DNA from: Streptomyces sp. Isolate_45
Lineage (GTDB): Bacteria; Actinomycetota; Actinomycetes; Streptomycetales; Streptomycetaceae
DNA length: 41,750 bases
Direction: 5' to 3'
Assembly (NCBI RefSeq): GCF_024721315.2
Contig: NZ_JANFAK020000024.1
Span: forward strand, 30,001-71,750
Part shown: piece after piece, positions 1 through 8,055 of the stretch
How the letters are laid out: each line of letters starts with the position of its first letter
Numbering within the stretch: position 1 is the stretch's first letter
Position numbers and translations under genes: made by a program
Notes under the pieces: model-generated
What the model was told of the DNA's origin: nothing
Databases searched by the model: none
What the model saw: only the letters and a program-made list of their open reading frames with translations

Positions 1-975
1 CCGCGCAAGACGAGGATCGGGTACGCGCGGGACTGGGCGCTGTGGGAGGAGTTTCACGGCTGGCTCGCCGAACGGACCGGCGTCCCACTGCCGTTGACCG
101 CGGTCAACAAGGGGACCCTGGTCGGGTTCGTGACCTGGCTGGACGAGGTGAAGCAGGCGGCGCCGAACAGCATCGACCGCCGGATCACCGGCGTGACGTC
201 GACGGCTCGCCGACCCCCGTACGACGTCGAGGTGCCCAAGGAAGCCACCGTCGCCGCCCGAGCCGCGCTCAAGCCGCTGAAGAACGACCGCCTCCGCCAA
301 GCCCGCGGCCGCGGCCAGGCCGCCCCGGCGAGCCCGGAACAGCTCAGGGCGATGAACACCGCGCCCCGTACGGTGACGGCCGGGAGCGAGCCGGCGACCC
401 GACCCGGGCGCCGCGCCTACGACCTCCCTGACCTGGCCGTTTACCGGGACCGGGCGCTCGTGACGATGGCGTTCGGGATCGCGGGGCGCGCCGAGGAGGT
501 CAGCGCGCTGACCCTGGCCGACATCGTCCTCGTCGAGGAGGGCCTGGAGGTACATGTTCCCTCGGTGAAGGGGCGGCCGGCCCGGGACGTCGAGATCGCC
601 TGGGGCTCCCACCCCGACTCCTGCCCCGTCCTGAACTGGCTCGCCTGGAAGGGCGCCGCCGAGGCGGCCGGACTCGGCGCCGTCGGGCCCGCGTTCCGGG
701 GCGTCGACCAGTGGGGTCACCTCGGGACACGACGCCTCTCCCCCGACGGCTGCCGCCTGGTCATCACCCGCAGCGCCGAACGGGCGGGCCTGGACGTACG
801 CCTGACCGGCCACTCCATGCGCTCGGGGTTCATCACCACGGGCAGCAAGAAGGGCAAACGCCCCGACCAGCTGCGCCGGCAATCCGGACACAGCGCCTCC
901 AGCGCCGTGTTCTGGGAGTACGTCCGTAGGGGCGCCCGCTGGGAGGAGACGGCGAGTCAGGGCATCGGGCTTTAG
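1..975 (+). CDS. Tyrosine recombinase/integrase, 5' end outside the window
   Basis: The reading frame is open from the first base, so the gene starts upstream. The encoded part (324 residues) shows the catalytic set of tyrosine site-specific recombinases: Arg in GRAEE (codon 487-489), the HxxR box HSMR (His 811-813, Arg 820-822), His in SGHS (889-891) and the nucleophile Tyr in WEYVR (919-921). These enzymes cut and rejoin DNA at short att sites through a 3'-phosphotyrosine intermediate. The N-terminal part looks like a SAM-like core-binding domain (about bases 1-330). All catalytic residues are present, so the visible part could be functional. It is probably the integrase of an integrated element or plasmid lying to the left. 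A 9-bp hairpin follows the stop codon. Family assignment is firm; element type is unknown. Confidence 0.88.
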   Translation, partial: PRKTRIGYARDWALWEEFHGWLAERTGVPLPLTAVNKGTLVGFVTWLDEVKQAAPNSIDRRITGVTSTARRPPYDVEVPKEATVAARAALKPLKNDRLRQARGRGQAAPASPEQLRAMNTAPRTVTAGSEPATRPGRRAYDLPDLAVYRDRALVTMAFGIAGRAEEVSALTLADIVLVEEGLEVHVPSVKGRPARDVEIAWGSHPDSCPVLNWLAWKGAAEAAGLGAVGPAFRGVDQWGHLGTRRLSPDGCRLVITRSAERAGLDVRLTGHSMRSGFITTGSKKGKRPDQLRRQSGHSASSAVFWEYVRRGARWEETASQGIGL

Positions 976-994
976 GTCGGGCCGGGAGCACGTT

Positions 995-1021
995 GCAGGG
1001 GACTCCATGGCCGTCCCCTGC
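995..1021 (+). terminator. Hairpin after the integrase gene
   Basis: Perfect 9-bp inverted repeat (995-1003 with 1013-1021, loop 9 nt), 20 bp after the integrase stop. There is no T-tract, which is common for actinobacterial terminators. Confidence 0.5.
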
Positions 1022-1141
1022 CCCCGAGCGCGGTCCAGGCCCTTCGTGTCGGATTGTCCGGCCCGGCAGTGCGCGGGCACAAGGATGAGAAATGATCACG
1101 GGATTGTCGGTAGGTTCGGACTCCAGACGGAAGGAGCACCC

Positions 1142-1513
1142 GTGGCACCGGCACCCCAGCACCACACCGCGGACGATCTGATCCCCCGGCCGGAACGCAC
1201 GGCAGGCGCCTTGCGTGCTGCCCTGGCCAGAGTTGATCCGTCCCGACTGGACGAGATGCAGCGGACGATGGACGAAGCCTTCTCCCAGGCCATCGACCAC
1301 AAGTCGCTCGCCCCGATCCAGGCGTGGCTGCTGGTCTGGGCTCAGAACATCGAGATCGCCCGGCGTGTGGACCTGCGCACGCGCCACCAGCACGCGCAGG
1401 ATGTGCTGGCCTCGTACGACAAGCACGAGCACGACGACGAGGACGCCGTGAACAAGGCGCTCGCCGAGATCAGCGCCGTCCTTGATGAAGCCCAGCAGGC
1501 GGTCCGCGGTTGA
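1142..1513 (+). CDS. DUF6247-like small protein, candidate antitoxin
   Basis: 123 residues starting at GTG 1142, chosen because AAGGAG lies 6 nt upstream. An in-frame start at 1007 lacks such a site. The protein carries the LIPRPERT...LRAALARV segment and a helical, acidic C-terminal half that I recognise as typical of the DUF6247 family of Streptomyces; this is recall, not a search. Its last codons overlap the next gene by 4 bp (TTGA), so the two are translationally coupled. The layout of a small acidic helical protein followed by a small alpha/beta basic protein is that of a type II toxin-antitoxin pair, with this as the antitoxin. No DNA-binding motif is obvious, and function is not proven. 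Confidence 0.7.
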   Translation: MAPAPQHHTADDLIPRPERTAGALRAALARVDPSRLDEMQRTMDEAFSQAIDHKSLAPIQAWLLVWAQNIEIARRVDLRTRHQHAQDVLASYDKHEHDDEDAVNKALAEISAVLDEAQQAVRG

Positions 1514-1767
1514 GCTGGAAGTGGGAGTACGCCTTCAGCGCCGAGGCAACCGCCCGGACAGCGCCGGCCCCGTTCTTGCGGGAAGTGGAGAAAAAGGCGG
1601 ACGAGCTGGTCCGCATGTGCGAAGTCGCCTATCTCCACGCCCGCGACCACCAAGGCCTCGACCCCAAAGGTGGCACACTCACGATTCCCGGCGGAATGAT
1701 CACCTACCAGGTCGTCGTCCGTCGCGAGCGCGTGTACATCCTCCAGATCACCTCCCTGGAGTGGTGA
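1510..1767 (+). CDS. Small RelE/ParE-like protein, candidate toxin
   Basis: 85 residues from a TTG codon overlapping the stop of the preceding gene (TTGA). The order is two N-terminal helices (REVEKKADELVRMC), then beta strands ending in YQVVVRRERVYILQITSLEW. This fits the small RelE/ParE mRNase or gyrase-toxin fold, whose last strand usually has an I/V-L-x-I/V pattern. No catalytic Arg/Tyr/His set can be fixed by eye. Coupling to the DUF6247-like gene supports a toxin role, but another small cytoplasmic protein is possible. Confidence 0.6.
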   Translation: MSWKWEYAFSAEATARTAPAPFLREVEKKADELVRMCEVAYLHARDHQGLDPKGGTLTIPGGMITYQVVVRRERVYILQITSLEW

Positions 1768-1862
1768 GCGGGGCTCGGGGCAGGTAGCAGGGCGCGAGAC
1801 CGCGACCGGCTGCACCCCTACCCCGACACCGGGTACGGCCCTACGCCCCGCCCGGCCTGGAC

Positions 1863-1956
1863 GCCGGCTCCGTCGATGACGAGAAGGTCGGCTTTGCGAT
1901 CGCCCGTGACGTCGCCGCGGCCGTCGAGACCCGCGCGGGGCGGACGTAGAAGGTGT
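1863..1956 (-). pseudogene. Fragment of a DNRLRE/FG-GAP protein gene
   Basis: This 94-bp segment is clearly similar to 16119-16212, inside the FG-GAP part of the secreted protein at 15302-18550. On the minus strand it encodes a version of GDVTGDxKADLLVxDGAG, but the reading frame is shifted near its 5' end. It has neither start nor stop of its own and is fused directly to another gene fragment at 1957. It is a recombination relic. Confidence 0.75.
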
Positions 1957-2109
1957 CCAGTCGATACGGGCCTTCAGCTCCAGCTCACCGATACCGGTGC
2001 CCGCGAGCTGCTCGAACGCCGTCCGGCCGAACGAGGCCGAGGCACCCGCAAGGTCACCCGCGAGACGCCCGATGAGCTCCGGCGACAGTCCATCTTTGAA
2101 ATCGGCCAT
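1957..2109 (-). pseudogene. N-terminal fragment, probably of a DNA alkylation repair protein
   Basis: About 50 codons (MADFKDGLSPELIGRLAGDL, ending LELKARIDW) resemble the N-terminus of actinobacterial AlkD-like HEAT-repeat DNA alkylation repair proteins (KDxLSPxLV...LAxDL...LELxAR). This is recall and only moderately certain. The frame continues straight into the FG-GAP relic, so about 80% of the gene is missing. No good ribosome-binding site lies upstream. Confidence 0.45.
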
Positions 2110-2599
2110 CTCAACGCCCGCCCACGGTCACGTCGAGGCGCCCCAGACCGGGCAGCACGCCAACCGCCACCGTCGCCCTGCATGAACTGATCGGTGCCGA
2201 TCAGCACTCCACGCCGGTAACGGCCTCACCATCGCCGCCTGGACGAGCCGGAACTCCCGCTCGTCCAGCACGCCCAGCACGGCCTGTGGGACTGGCCGGG
2301 TTTTGGCGGTAGCCCCTTGCGGTGTGCGACATCCCGTGGGTTGCTCTGAGCCTCCCTGAGTCTTCAGCCTCGTGGCCAGGGGGGCGCCCTCTTTCCGGCA
2401 GTGGTTCGGGGGCTGACGCAATTTCTCGCGGCGCTGTGGGCGGCGGTCGAGGCGGTCGCTCCGCGATCGGCGGTGCACCGGAGACTGACGGCCGTTCTCG
2501 GCCAAGCCCTGGCCTGTTGTCCGCCTGGAGGTTTGCACGGTGCCCTTCATTCGTTCGAGTGGCCAGGCGTGAAACGCTTCCCCGAAGTGATCTTGATGA
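2110..2599. other. 490 bp with no supportable gene
   Basis: Open frames exist on both strands, but none has a ribosome-binding site, actinobacterial codon bias or a family signature. The preceding gene fragments suggest that this is also decayed DNA. Confidence 0.5.
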
Positions 2600-2618
2600 T
2601 GTCAGCATATGTCTGACA
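2600..2618. promoter_or_regulatory. Palindrome upstream of the S15 hydrolase gene
   Basis: TGTCAG-N7-CTGACA, 38 bp before the hydrolase start codon. The size and position fit a dimeric repressor operator, for example of GntR or TetR type. No regulator gene is adjacent on the same side. Confidence 0.35.
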
Positions 2619-2655
2619 CTTCGTCGCCATCCCTTTCATGAAGGTGGGTACAGCC

Positions 2656-4350
2656 ATGTCTGTCGACGGAACCCCGGAGACACCGTTCGAACTCGGCGCC
2701 GACGACCTCGCGAAGCTGGATGCGATCCGGGAGGCGCTGCTGGACCCGTCGCCGCGCCGGATCGGCCGTCTGGACCAGTGGGGTCTGGCCGACGAGTACG
2801 AGGTGTACTCGGAGATCGCCGGGTACTCGGAGGTCTCCCTCACGATGGCGGACGGGACGGTCCTGGACGCGTCGCTGAGCGTCCCGAGGAACCTCGCCCC
2901 CGGGCAGACATGCCCCGCGGTCGTCCTGCCCGCCCCGCTGGTCGGCATCGGGCACCGGGCTTACCTCGGCATGATCGCCCGCTGGGCGCTGGGCGGCTAC
3001 GTGGTTCTGGCCTACAGCCAGCGCGGTCTGGCCAACTCCACGGGCGAGATCCACGTTGCCGGTCCGCAGGACGTCGCCGACGCCACCGAGGTGATCGACT
3101 GGCTGATCCAGCAGGACGGGGTCGATGCGGACCGGATCGGTTTCTTCGGCGCCTCCTACGGCGCCGGTACGAGTCTGCTCGCGGCCGCGAAGGATCGGCG
3201 GATCAAGGCCGTCGCGGGCGCCAGTGCCTGGGCGGACCTGTTCGCCTCCCTGTACGAGAACGGCACCCGTCACCTCAAGGCGTTCGAGGCGCTCGTCACG
3301 CTCTTCGGCGAGGACCGGTGCTCGGAGGAGTTCCGCGAGATCATCCAGAAGATCCGCGCCAACACCATCGACGACGAGGTCAGGAAGTTCGCCGAGGCAC
3401 GGTCGCCCAAGAACTGCCTCAAGGCGCTCAACGACGCAGCGACGCCCATCCTCATGACCACCACCTGGCACGAGACCATCTTCTCGGTGCCCGCCGTCAT
3501 CGACTTCCACAGCCGTCTGACCGGACCCAAGACGCTCCTCGTCCAGGTCGGCGACCACGGCAACGCCGAGCTCCCGGGCCTGTTCGGCCTCCCCGCCAAG
3601 CCCACGGACATGACCTACCGGTGGATGGACCACCACCTCGGCGGCAGCGCCGGCGACGGGGCGGCTCCACGGTTCGACGTCCGCTCGGAGTACATGTTCA
3701 ACCCCCTCTCCGACCTCCGCCACGCCTCCTGGTCCGACTACGCCCTGCCGAAGAAGCGGTTCCACCTCGCCGACGCAGCCTCCGGGCAGAGCGACGGACA
3801 ACTGGTCGAGGGCACCGCGGCGGCGGGCTGGACCCGTTCGGTGAAGGCCACCGGCACGGGCACCGACATCGTCGTCGCCCCCAAGCTCATCCAGACCGGC
3901 CTGGCCGAACGCCTGGGCCTGCCCCACGTCTACAAGACGGCCGACATCGACCGCGGCCTCGCGGCGGTCTTCGCCACCGCGCCGCTGGAACAGGCCGCGC
4001 GCGTACGGGGCGATCTGGAACTGCGGGTGACGGTGAAGCCGCAGCACACGGACGCCATGATCGTCGCCTACCTGCTGGACCACAACCCGGCCACCGGCAG
4101 GGCGCACATCATCACCAACGCCCCCTACACCTTCACCTCCGGGCAGGCGGGCAAGGCCACCACCGTGACCTTCCCCCTCCAGCCCGCCGACTACGTCCTG
4201 GCCAAGGGCCACCAGCTCCAACTGGTCATCGACACCCACGACCCCGTCTTCACCGCACCCCACACCACCACCCCGGTGTTCACCATCGACATCACCTCCC
4301 CCAAGGGCACCGAGTCCTACCTCGACGTCCCCCTCCGCCCCGTCAGCTGA
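2656..4350 (+). CDS. CocE/NonD-type alpha/beta hydrolase, X-Pro dipeptidyl-peptidase (S15) family
   Basis: 564 residues from ATG 2656, chosen because AAGGTGGG lies 9 nt upstream; ATG 2638 is in frame but less well placed. The N-terminal two thirds is an alpha/beta hydrolase domain with the nucleophile elbow GASYGAG (Ser about 167) and the catalytic His in GDHGN (about 301). The last 200 or so residues are beta-rich and match the jelly-roll C-terminal domain of the S15/CocE family (VRGDLELRVTVKP near 443). Members hydrolyse esters or X-Pro peptides; the substrate cannot be read from sequence. There is no signal peptide, so it is probably cytoplasmic. It is monocistronic, with a palindrome before it and a terminator hairpin after it. 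Confidence 0.85.
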   Translation: MSVDGTPETPFELGADDLAKLDAIREALLDPSPRRIGRLDQWGLADEYEVYSEIAGYSEVSLTMADGTVLDASLSVPRNLAPGQTCPAVVLPAPLVGIGHRAYLGMIARWALGGYVVLAYSQRGLANSTGEIHVAGPQDVADATEVIDWLIQQDGVDADRIGFFGASYGAGTSLLAAAKDRRIKAVAGASAWADLFASLYENGTRHLKAFEALVTLFGEDRCSEEFREIIQKIRANTIDDEVRKFAEARSPKNCLKALNDAATPILMTTTWHETIFSVPAVIDFHSRLTGPKTLLVQVGDHGNAELPGLFGLPAKPTDMTYRWMDHHLGGSAGDGAAPRFDVRSEYMFNPLSDLRHASWSDYALPKKRFHLADAASGQSDGQLVEGTAAAGWTRSVKATGTGTDIVVAPKLIQTGLAERLGLPHVYKTADIDRGLAAVFATAPLEQAARVRGDLELRVTVKPQHTDAMIVAYLLDHNPATGRAHIITNAPYTFTSGQAGKATTVTFPLQPADYVLAKGHQLQLVIDTHDPVFTAPHTTTPVFTIDITSPKGTESYLDVPLRPVS

Positions 4351-4372
4351 CTCCGGCCCCGGCACACCCGTA

Positions 4373-4406
4373 CGGTCGGCCCGCCCGGACACGAACGGGC
4401 CGACCG
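4373..4406 (+). terminator. Terminator hairpin after the S15 hydrolase
   Basis: Perfect 11-bp stem (4373-4383 with 4396-4406, 12-nt loop), 23 bp after the stop codon. Confidence 0.65.
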
Positions 4407-4589
4407 CACCGGCCCCCCCTGTACCTGACAGAGATCAGGCGGGAGATCGGTGACACACCGAGCCAGGGTGGCTGCCGGTAGCAGAACCACACCGAGGGCA
4501 CCCCGTCCCCGAGCATCCGGTTCGAGCGGTCGCGGATATCGGGGGTGGTTATCCGGACCAGGCGGGGGCTTCGTCGTTTCCAGACCCAG

Positions 4590-5171
4590 CTACTGTCCCA
4601 GGAAGGTCTTCCGCCACTCCAGCGGCGACATGGTCAGCGCGGCCTCCGCGAGCTCCCGCGCCGACGCCGTCTTGAGGCTGTTCAGCGAGGTGTCGATCCA
4701 GTCCTGCACCAGGCTGTAGCCCTGGGCACGGTACTCCACCGCCTGCACCAAGCACTCGAGCTTGTCGGCATCCTTCGCCACGATCGCCTCGGGGGTGTCG
4801 CCGCTCTCGTACTCGCCCACCACCCGCTGCACGCCGGCCTTGACCGCCGGGTGCGCGGCAGAAACCTGGTCCGCGGTGACGGTCTCGTTCGAGGCTGCGT
4901 CGATGTAGCGGCGGCCGATATGCGGGATGTCCCCGATCCGGGTCTCCTGCGTGTCGTGGAACAGGCACATCAATGCGACCTTTGCGGGGTCGACGCCTTC
5001 CATCATGGCCAGCACGGCACCGACGATGCCGACGCGGAACGAGTGCTCGGCGATGCTCTCGGGGTTGTTGTTCCCGGTGAACCACCAGCCGGTCCGCTTC
5101 GCGTTCTTGAGCACGCCCATCTCGAAGAGGAACCCAGCTGTGCCCTGGGCGTTCGCCGTCTCGTCTGCCAT
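4590..5171 (-). CDS. HD-domain phosphohydrolase (YfbR/HDDC2-like)
   Basis: 193 residues from ATG 5171 with GGAGGT 6 nt upstream. The HD metal ligands are visible: His in AEHSFR, the His-Asp pair in CLFHDTQE and Asp in KDADKLE. This HxHD...D arrangement and length match the YfbR/HDDC2 group, whose studied members dephosphorylate deoxynucleoside monophosphates with a divalent metal. The gene begins 18 bp after the XRE regulator's stop on the same strand, so the two probably form one transcript. Together with the divergent synthetase-like/ASCH unit, it suggests a nucleotide- or RNA-related role for the locus, which is inference. Confidence 0.85.
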   Translation of the reverse strand: MADETANAQGTAGFLFEMGVLKNAKRTGWWFTGNNNPESIAEHSFRVGIVGAVLAMMEGVDPAKVALMCLFHDTQETRIGDIPHIGRRYIDAASNETVTADQVSAAHPAVKAGVQRVVGEYESGDTPEAIVAKDADKLECLVQAVEYRAQGYSLVQDWIDTSLNSLKTASARELAEAALTMSPLEWRKTFLGQ

Positions 5172-5189
5172 GTGGTGACCTCCGGTCTG

Positions 5190-6269
5190 TCAGGTTCGAT
5201 CACGAAGAACGTAATGCACGCTGGTGAGTTCACGCCGGGATCTTTCGGAGATGCCGCCCCCGTCCAGCAGGCGCTCGGTACGCTCCGCCAGGTCTCGCAC
5301 CAGTAGGCCGGATGTCTGCGGAAGCCAGGGGTGGGCTGTCAGCAGGGCCCACATCGTGTGGGCGTACAGATCGACGTACCCCGGTGCGTGATGGAGTCCG
5401 TACGTCAGCCCTCGCAGCAGGGTGACGGGGTCCCAGCCGGTGAGCTGCCGGTCCCGCATGAACATGTCGTCGGACTGGGGTAACGGAGTTCCGCCCAACC
5501 AGTAGGCCCAGTAGTTCAGGTTCGCGGCCTCGCCCGCATCGTCGTCCACCATGGCTCGCTCGATGAAGTCGAGCAGCGGCACCGGATCCCCAAGCCGTGC
5601 AAGAGCGGTGGCCGTCGAACGGGCTTCGGCCCACTGAGGCGTCCACCCCCTCCGGGCGAGCAGACCGCGACGGTCGTGCAGCGCCTTCGCCGTCCAGGCC
5701 GCCGCCTCGGGGCTCTTGTCGTACGAGGTCAGATACAAGGCCTGCCGGTGCAGGAGGACACCTTGGGCGTCGGTCCGCGGGGCCGCCTCCGCGGTGGTCC
5801 GCAGCCGTTCGAAGAACGCCAACCGATCCGGCGCAGGAAGGAGCGGAGATGCTGCTGCTGGCCCTCGACGGCGCGGGGAGGGGATGCCTGTAAGGGAGGG
5901 AGGCCGGGTCCCGGTGAGCGCCCACGCGAGCATGTGGGCGGTTTCCCGGGTGTGGACCCACTCGGCCAGGGGATGCGGGCCCTCGACGGGCTGAAGTGTG
6001 GCCGCGATGATCCGGTCCGCGTCCATCGCCGCGTCCAACAGGGCGACGATCGTCGCGTCCGCACCGAGCGCGGCCAGCCTCCGCCGCAGCCCGAGCAGAT
6101 CCACCGCCCTCATATTCGCGACCGGGCGCCGGCCCGACTCCCAGCCCTGCACCGTGGCCAGGTCCACGCCCAAGGCTTCAGCCATCCCCGTCTGAGTGAG
6201 CGGCACCGACTCCCGCGCCGTGCGCAGCACGAAGCCCGCGATCGTGCCGGTGATTGGTTTGGTGGCCAT
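5190..6269 (-). CDS. XRE-family transcriptional regulator with a long helical C-terminal part
   Basis: 359 residues. Residues 12-60 form a Cro/C1-type helix-turn-helix (LTQTGMAEALGVDLATVQGW followed by ESGRRP). The remainder is helix-rich and Ala/Leu/Arg-rich, resembling the TPR-like sensory domains of large Streptomyces XRE proteins, with a conserved-looking LNYWAYWLGG segment around 255. It is transcribed divergently from the small gene at 6473 and likely controls both directions from the shared 200-bp gap. It is followed at 18 bp by the HD phosphohydrolase gene. ATG 6269 has a GGGGAG site just upstream. Confidence 0.85.
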   Translation of the reverse strand: MATKPITGTIAGFVLRTARESVPLTQTGMAEALGVDLATVQGWESGRRPVANMRAVDLLGLRRRLAALGADATIVALLDAAMDADRIIAATLQPVEGPHPLAEWVHTRETAHMLAWALTGTRPPSLTGIPSPRRRGPAAASPLLPAPDRLAFFERLRTTAEAAPRTDAQGVLLHRQALYLTSYDKSPEAAAWTAKALHDRRGLLARRGWTPQWAEARSTATALARLGDPVPLLDFIERAMVDDDAGEAANLNYWAYWLGGTPLPQSDDMFMRDRQLTGWDPVTLLRGLTYGLHHAPGYVDLYAHTMWALLTAHPWLPQTSGLLVRDLAERTERLLDGGGISERSRRELTSVHYVLRDRT

Positions 6270-6365
6270 CGCGCGCTCCCCGGTGCGGCCCCTGCCGTAA
6301 CACGTACCCGCAGTCAGTCCTACCGCACTCAGCGCGACCGTACGTTCATCTTGCGGGATCGGCCA

Positions 6366-6383
6366 GCCCCCCTAAGTGGGGGC
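6366..6383. promoter_or_regulatory. Palindrome between the divergent XRE and small-gene units
   Basis: GCCCCC/GGGGGC inverted repeat (6366-6371 with 6378-6383, 6-nt centre) midway in the 203-bp divergent gap. It could be the regulator's operator or simply GC-rich background. Confidence 0.3.
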
Positions 6384-6472
6384 GAGGTTGACGCCGCACC
6401 ACCCCGCAGCGGGGCGTAGCCGTCCTTCCCGGTCCCTGCGTCCCGCTGCACCGCCTCGGAGAGGAGCGCTCG

Positions 6473-6691
6473 ATGCCCGGCCCCGAACTCCCCCGCCGCC
6501 CTCTGGCTCGACAGCTCGAAGACCAGCCCGATGAGCGCATCCCCTGGGACGCGTTCGCGGTCGAAGCCAACACCGCCGAGACGTACGGCCAGCCCTCCCC
6601 GGCCCTCATGGCGCGAGCGGAACGGGGCTGGCAGAAGCTCGGAGCCCTGCACGCCCGCGTCGTTCCGGCATGCGAGGACGGTACTCAGTGA
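6473..6691 (+). CDS. Small conserved hypothetical protein, first gene of the synthetase-like operon
   Basis: 72 residues, ATG 6473 preceded by GAGAGGAG. It contains an ERIPWDAFAVEANTAETYGQ segment and a helical tail. No domain is recognised. Its stop overlaps the next start (GTGA), so it is translationally coupled to a second small gene. It is the first gene facing the divergent XRE regulator and might be a target or accessory of the downstream enzyme. Confidence 0.7.
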   Translation: MPGPELPRRPLARQLEDQPDERIPWDAFAVEANTAETYGQPSPALMARAERGWQKLGALHARVVPACEDGTQ

Positions 6692-6897
6692 GCAGGCGGC
6701 CCTCCTGGCTGTATGAAGGCGCCCGGATCTTCGACCCCGCTGGGGACCGCGAGGGCGTCGTGCAGTTCATCGGCGAATGGGAGGACCCTCGGACCCGCCG
6801 CGTCATCCCCGAGGCCGTGTTCCTGCGCCCCGAAGGCGGCGGCGTGGAATGGGTGATCGCTGACCACCAGGCCCTCCGCCCAGCAGACGCCCGCTGA
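6688..6897 (+). CDS. Small conserved hypothetical protein
   Basis: 69 residues from GTG 6688, in a GTGA overlap with the upstream gene. The sequence reads as a compact beta-rich domain (YEGARIFDPAGDREGVVQFI, then VFLRPEGGGVEWVIADHQAL), reminiscent of small SH3-like or KOW-like barrels, but no family can be named. It lies 45 bp before the synthetase-like gene. Confidence 0.7.
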   Translation: MSRRPSWLYEGARIFDPAGDREGVVQFIGEWEDPRTRRVIPEAVFLRPEGGGVEWVIADHQALRPADAR

Positions 6898-6942
6898 AGC
6901 CCGCACAGTCCTGCACGGCACACCGAATCCGAGGGAGAAGCT

Positions 6943-8055
6943 GTGTCTTCTCATCCCGCGTCGCCGAACACCGTCCTCGCCAACGCTCTGACCTACGCCG
7001 AGGACATCCTCACCCCACGCATCCGCTCGCAGGCCCCGGAACGGGTCGTCTTCACCGTGGGAACCCAGATCAACGGCGCCCCGCACGTCGGTACCTCCCT
7101 GGTCCAGTCCCTCACATTCGCCGCAGCGGCCCGGGTCCGGGACCGCTTCGACCTTCCTGTCAGCATCCTCTTCGGCGCCCTCGATAACGCCCCGCACGAA
7201 ATCGTCACCGACCCGGCCAGCGGCCACCGCTACCAGAGGGCTTACGCCCAGGCCCTCGGCGAAGACGAGATCCGGGGCCAGGTGGAAAAGGTGTACGGCC
7301 CGCTATTCGAGGCCCTGTCGGCACTCACCGGCATCGGGTACCAGGTTCAGACCTACTCCGAGCAGCAGCGCACCGAGACGTACCGGAGGACGTGGCTGCG
7401 GATACTGCCCCGGCTGGACGCGGCCCGCTGGTGGCTGGCTCCTTCGACGGGTGTCCCGCACGTCCGCGTCCCCTGCCTGGAGCCGGGGTGTGGCTGGGCG
7501 GAGAAGTACGCCGAGCGGACTCGGGTCGCCATCGAAGGCGAGGAGTGCGCCCAGGTCTACGCCCGCTGCCTCCACCACGGCCCCTACAGCGGGATCGTCA
7601 CCCCCGGCGCCGGCACCTATCTGGACCTCGCCACGCTGTACCGGAACCTGGTCAAGGAAGTCGCCGCGGCCGACGACTCCAGCACCCTGAACATCATGGT
7701 CAAGGGAGGGGACTGGGTCTTCGGCTCGCACCTGGTCGACGGCGCCCTCCAAGCCCTCGCGCTCACTCAGGGACAGCCGGCCGCCCGTCTGTTCTGCCCT
7801 CAGATCGTCACCGACACCGGCGCGAAGCTCTCCAAGTCCCTGATCCGCGAAGGCCGAGCAGAGCTGCCCGACGGGGCGGCACCCTGGATGCTCAACACCA
7901 GGCAGTGGCCCGGTTCGTTGACCGACTACGCCGAAAAGCTGCTGGCCCTGACCGACGTCCTCTTCGCCGACCCGCGCCACTTCTTCCGCTCGTACTCGGC
8001 CGCCGAGATCGGCCGCATGATGACGACCACGACAGGGAGCAACACCGCAGCATGA
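6943..8055 (+). CDS. Class I aminoacyl-tRNA-synthetase-like protein without an anticodon-binding domain
   Basis: 370 residues from GTG 6943 (GGGAGAAG 4 nt upstream). Both class I signatures are present in altered form: a HIGH-like APHVGT (about 46-51) and a KMSKS-like KLSKS (about 295-299). The best overall resemblance is to class I lysyl-tRNA synthetase. A Cys/His cluster (CLEPGCGW, later CAQVYARCLHH; about 181-216) looks like a zinc knuckle. At 370 residues it is much shorter than class I LysRS (about 520) and lacks the C-terminal anticodon-binding part. Such truncated paralogues usually activate an amino acid for something other than translation. The coupled ASCH gene and nearby HD and XRE genes suggest a specialised RNA or nucleotide-linked reaction, which is inference. 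Confidence 0.75.
   Translation: MSSHPASPNTVLANALTYAEDILTPRIRSQAPERVVFTVGTQINGAPHVGTSLVQSLTFAAAARVRDRFDLPVSILFGALDNAPHEIVTDPASGHRYQRAYAQALGEDEIRGQVEKVYGPLFEALSALTGIGYQVQTYSEQQRTETYRRTWLRILPRLDAARWWLAPSTGVPHVRVPCLEPGCGWAEKYAERTRVAIEGEECAQVYARCLHHGPYSGIVTPGAGTYLDLATLYRNLVKEVAAADDSSTLNIMVKGGDWVFGSHLVDGALQALALTQGQPAARLFCPQIVTDTGAKLSKSLIREGRAELPDGAAPWMLNTRQWPGSLTDYAEKLLALTDVLFADPRHFFRSYSAAEIGRMMTTTTGSNTAA

Noticed and set aside
2322..4481. 719-residue open frame overlapping the S15 hydrolase
   Set aside because: Its product is Arg/Pro/His-rich low-complexity sequence, typical of an out-of-frame read of GC-rich coding DNA. The S15 frame has catalytic motifs and a ribosome-binding site.
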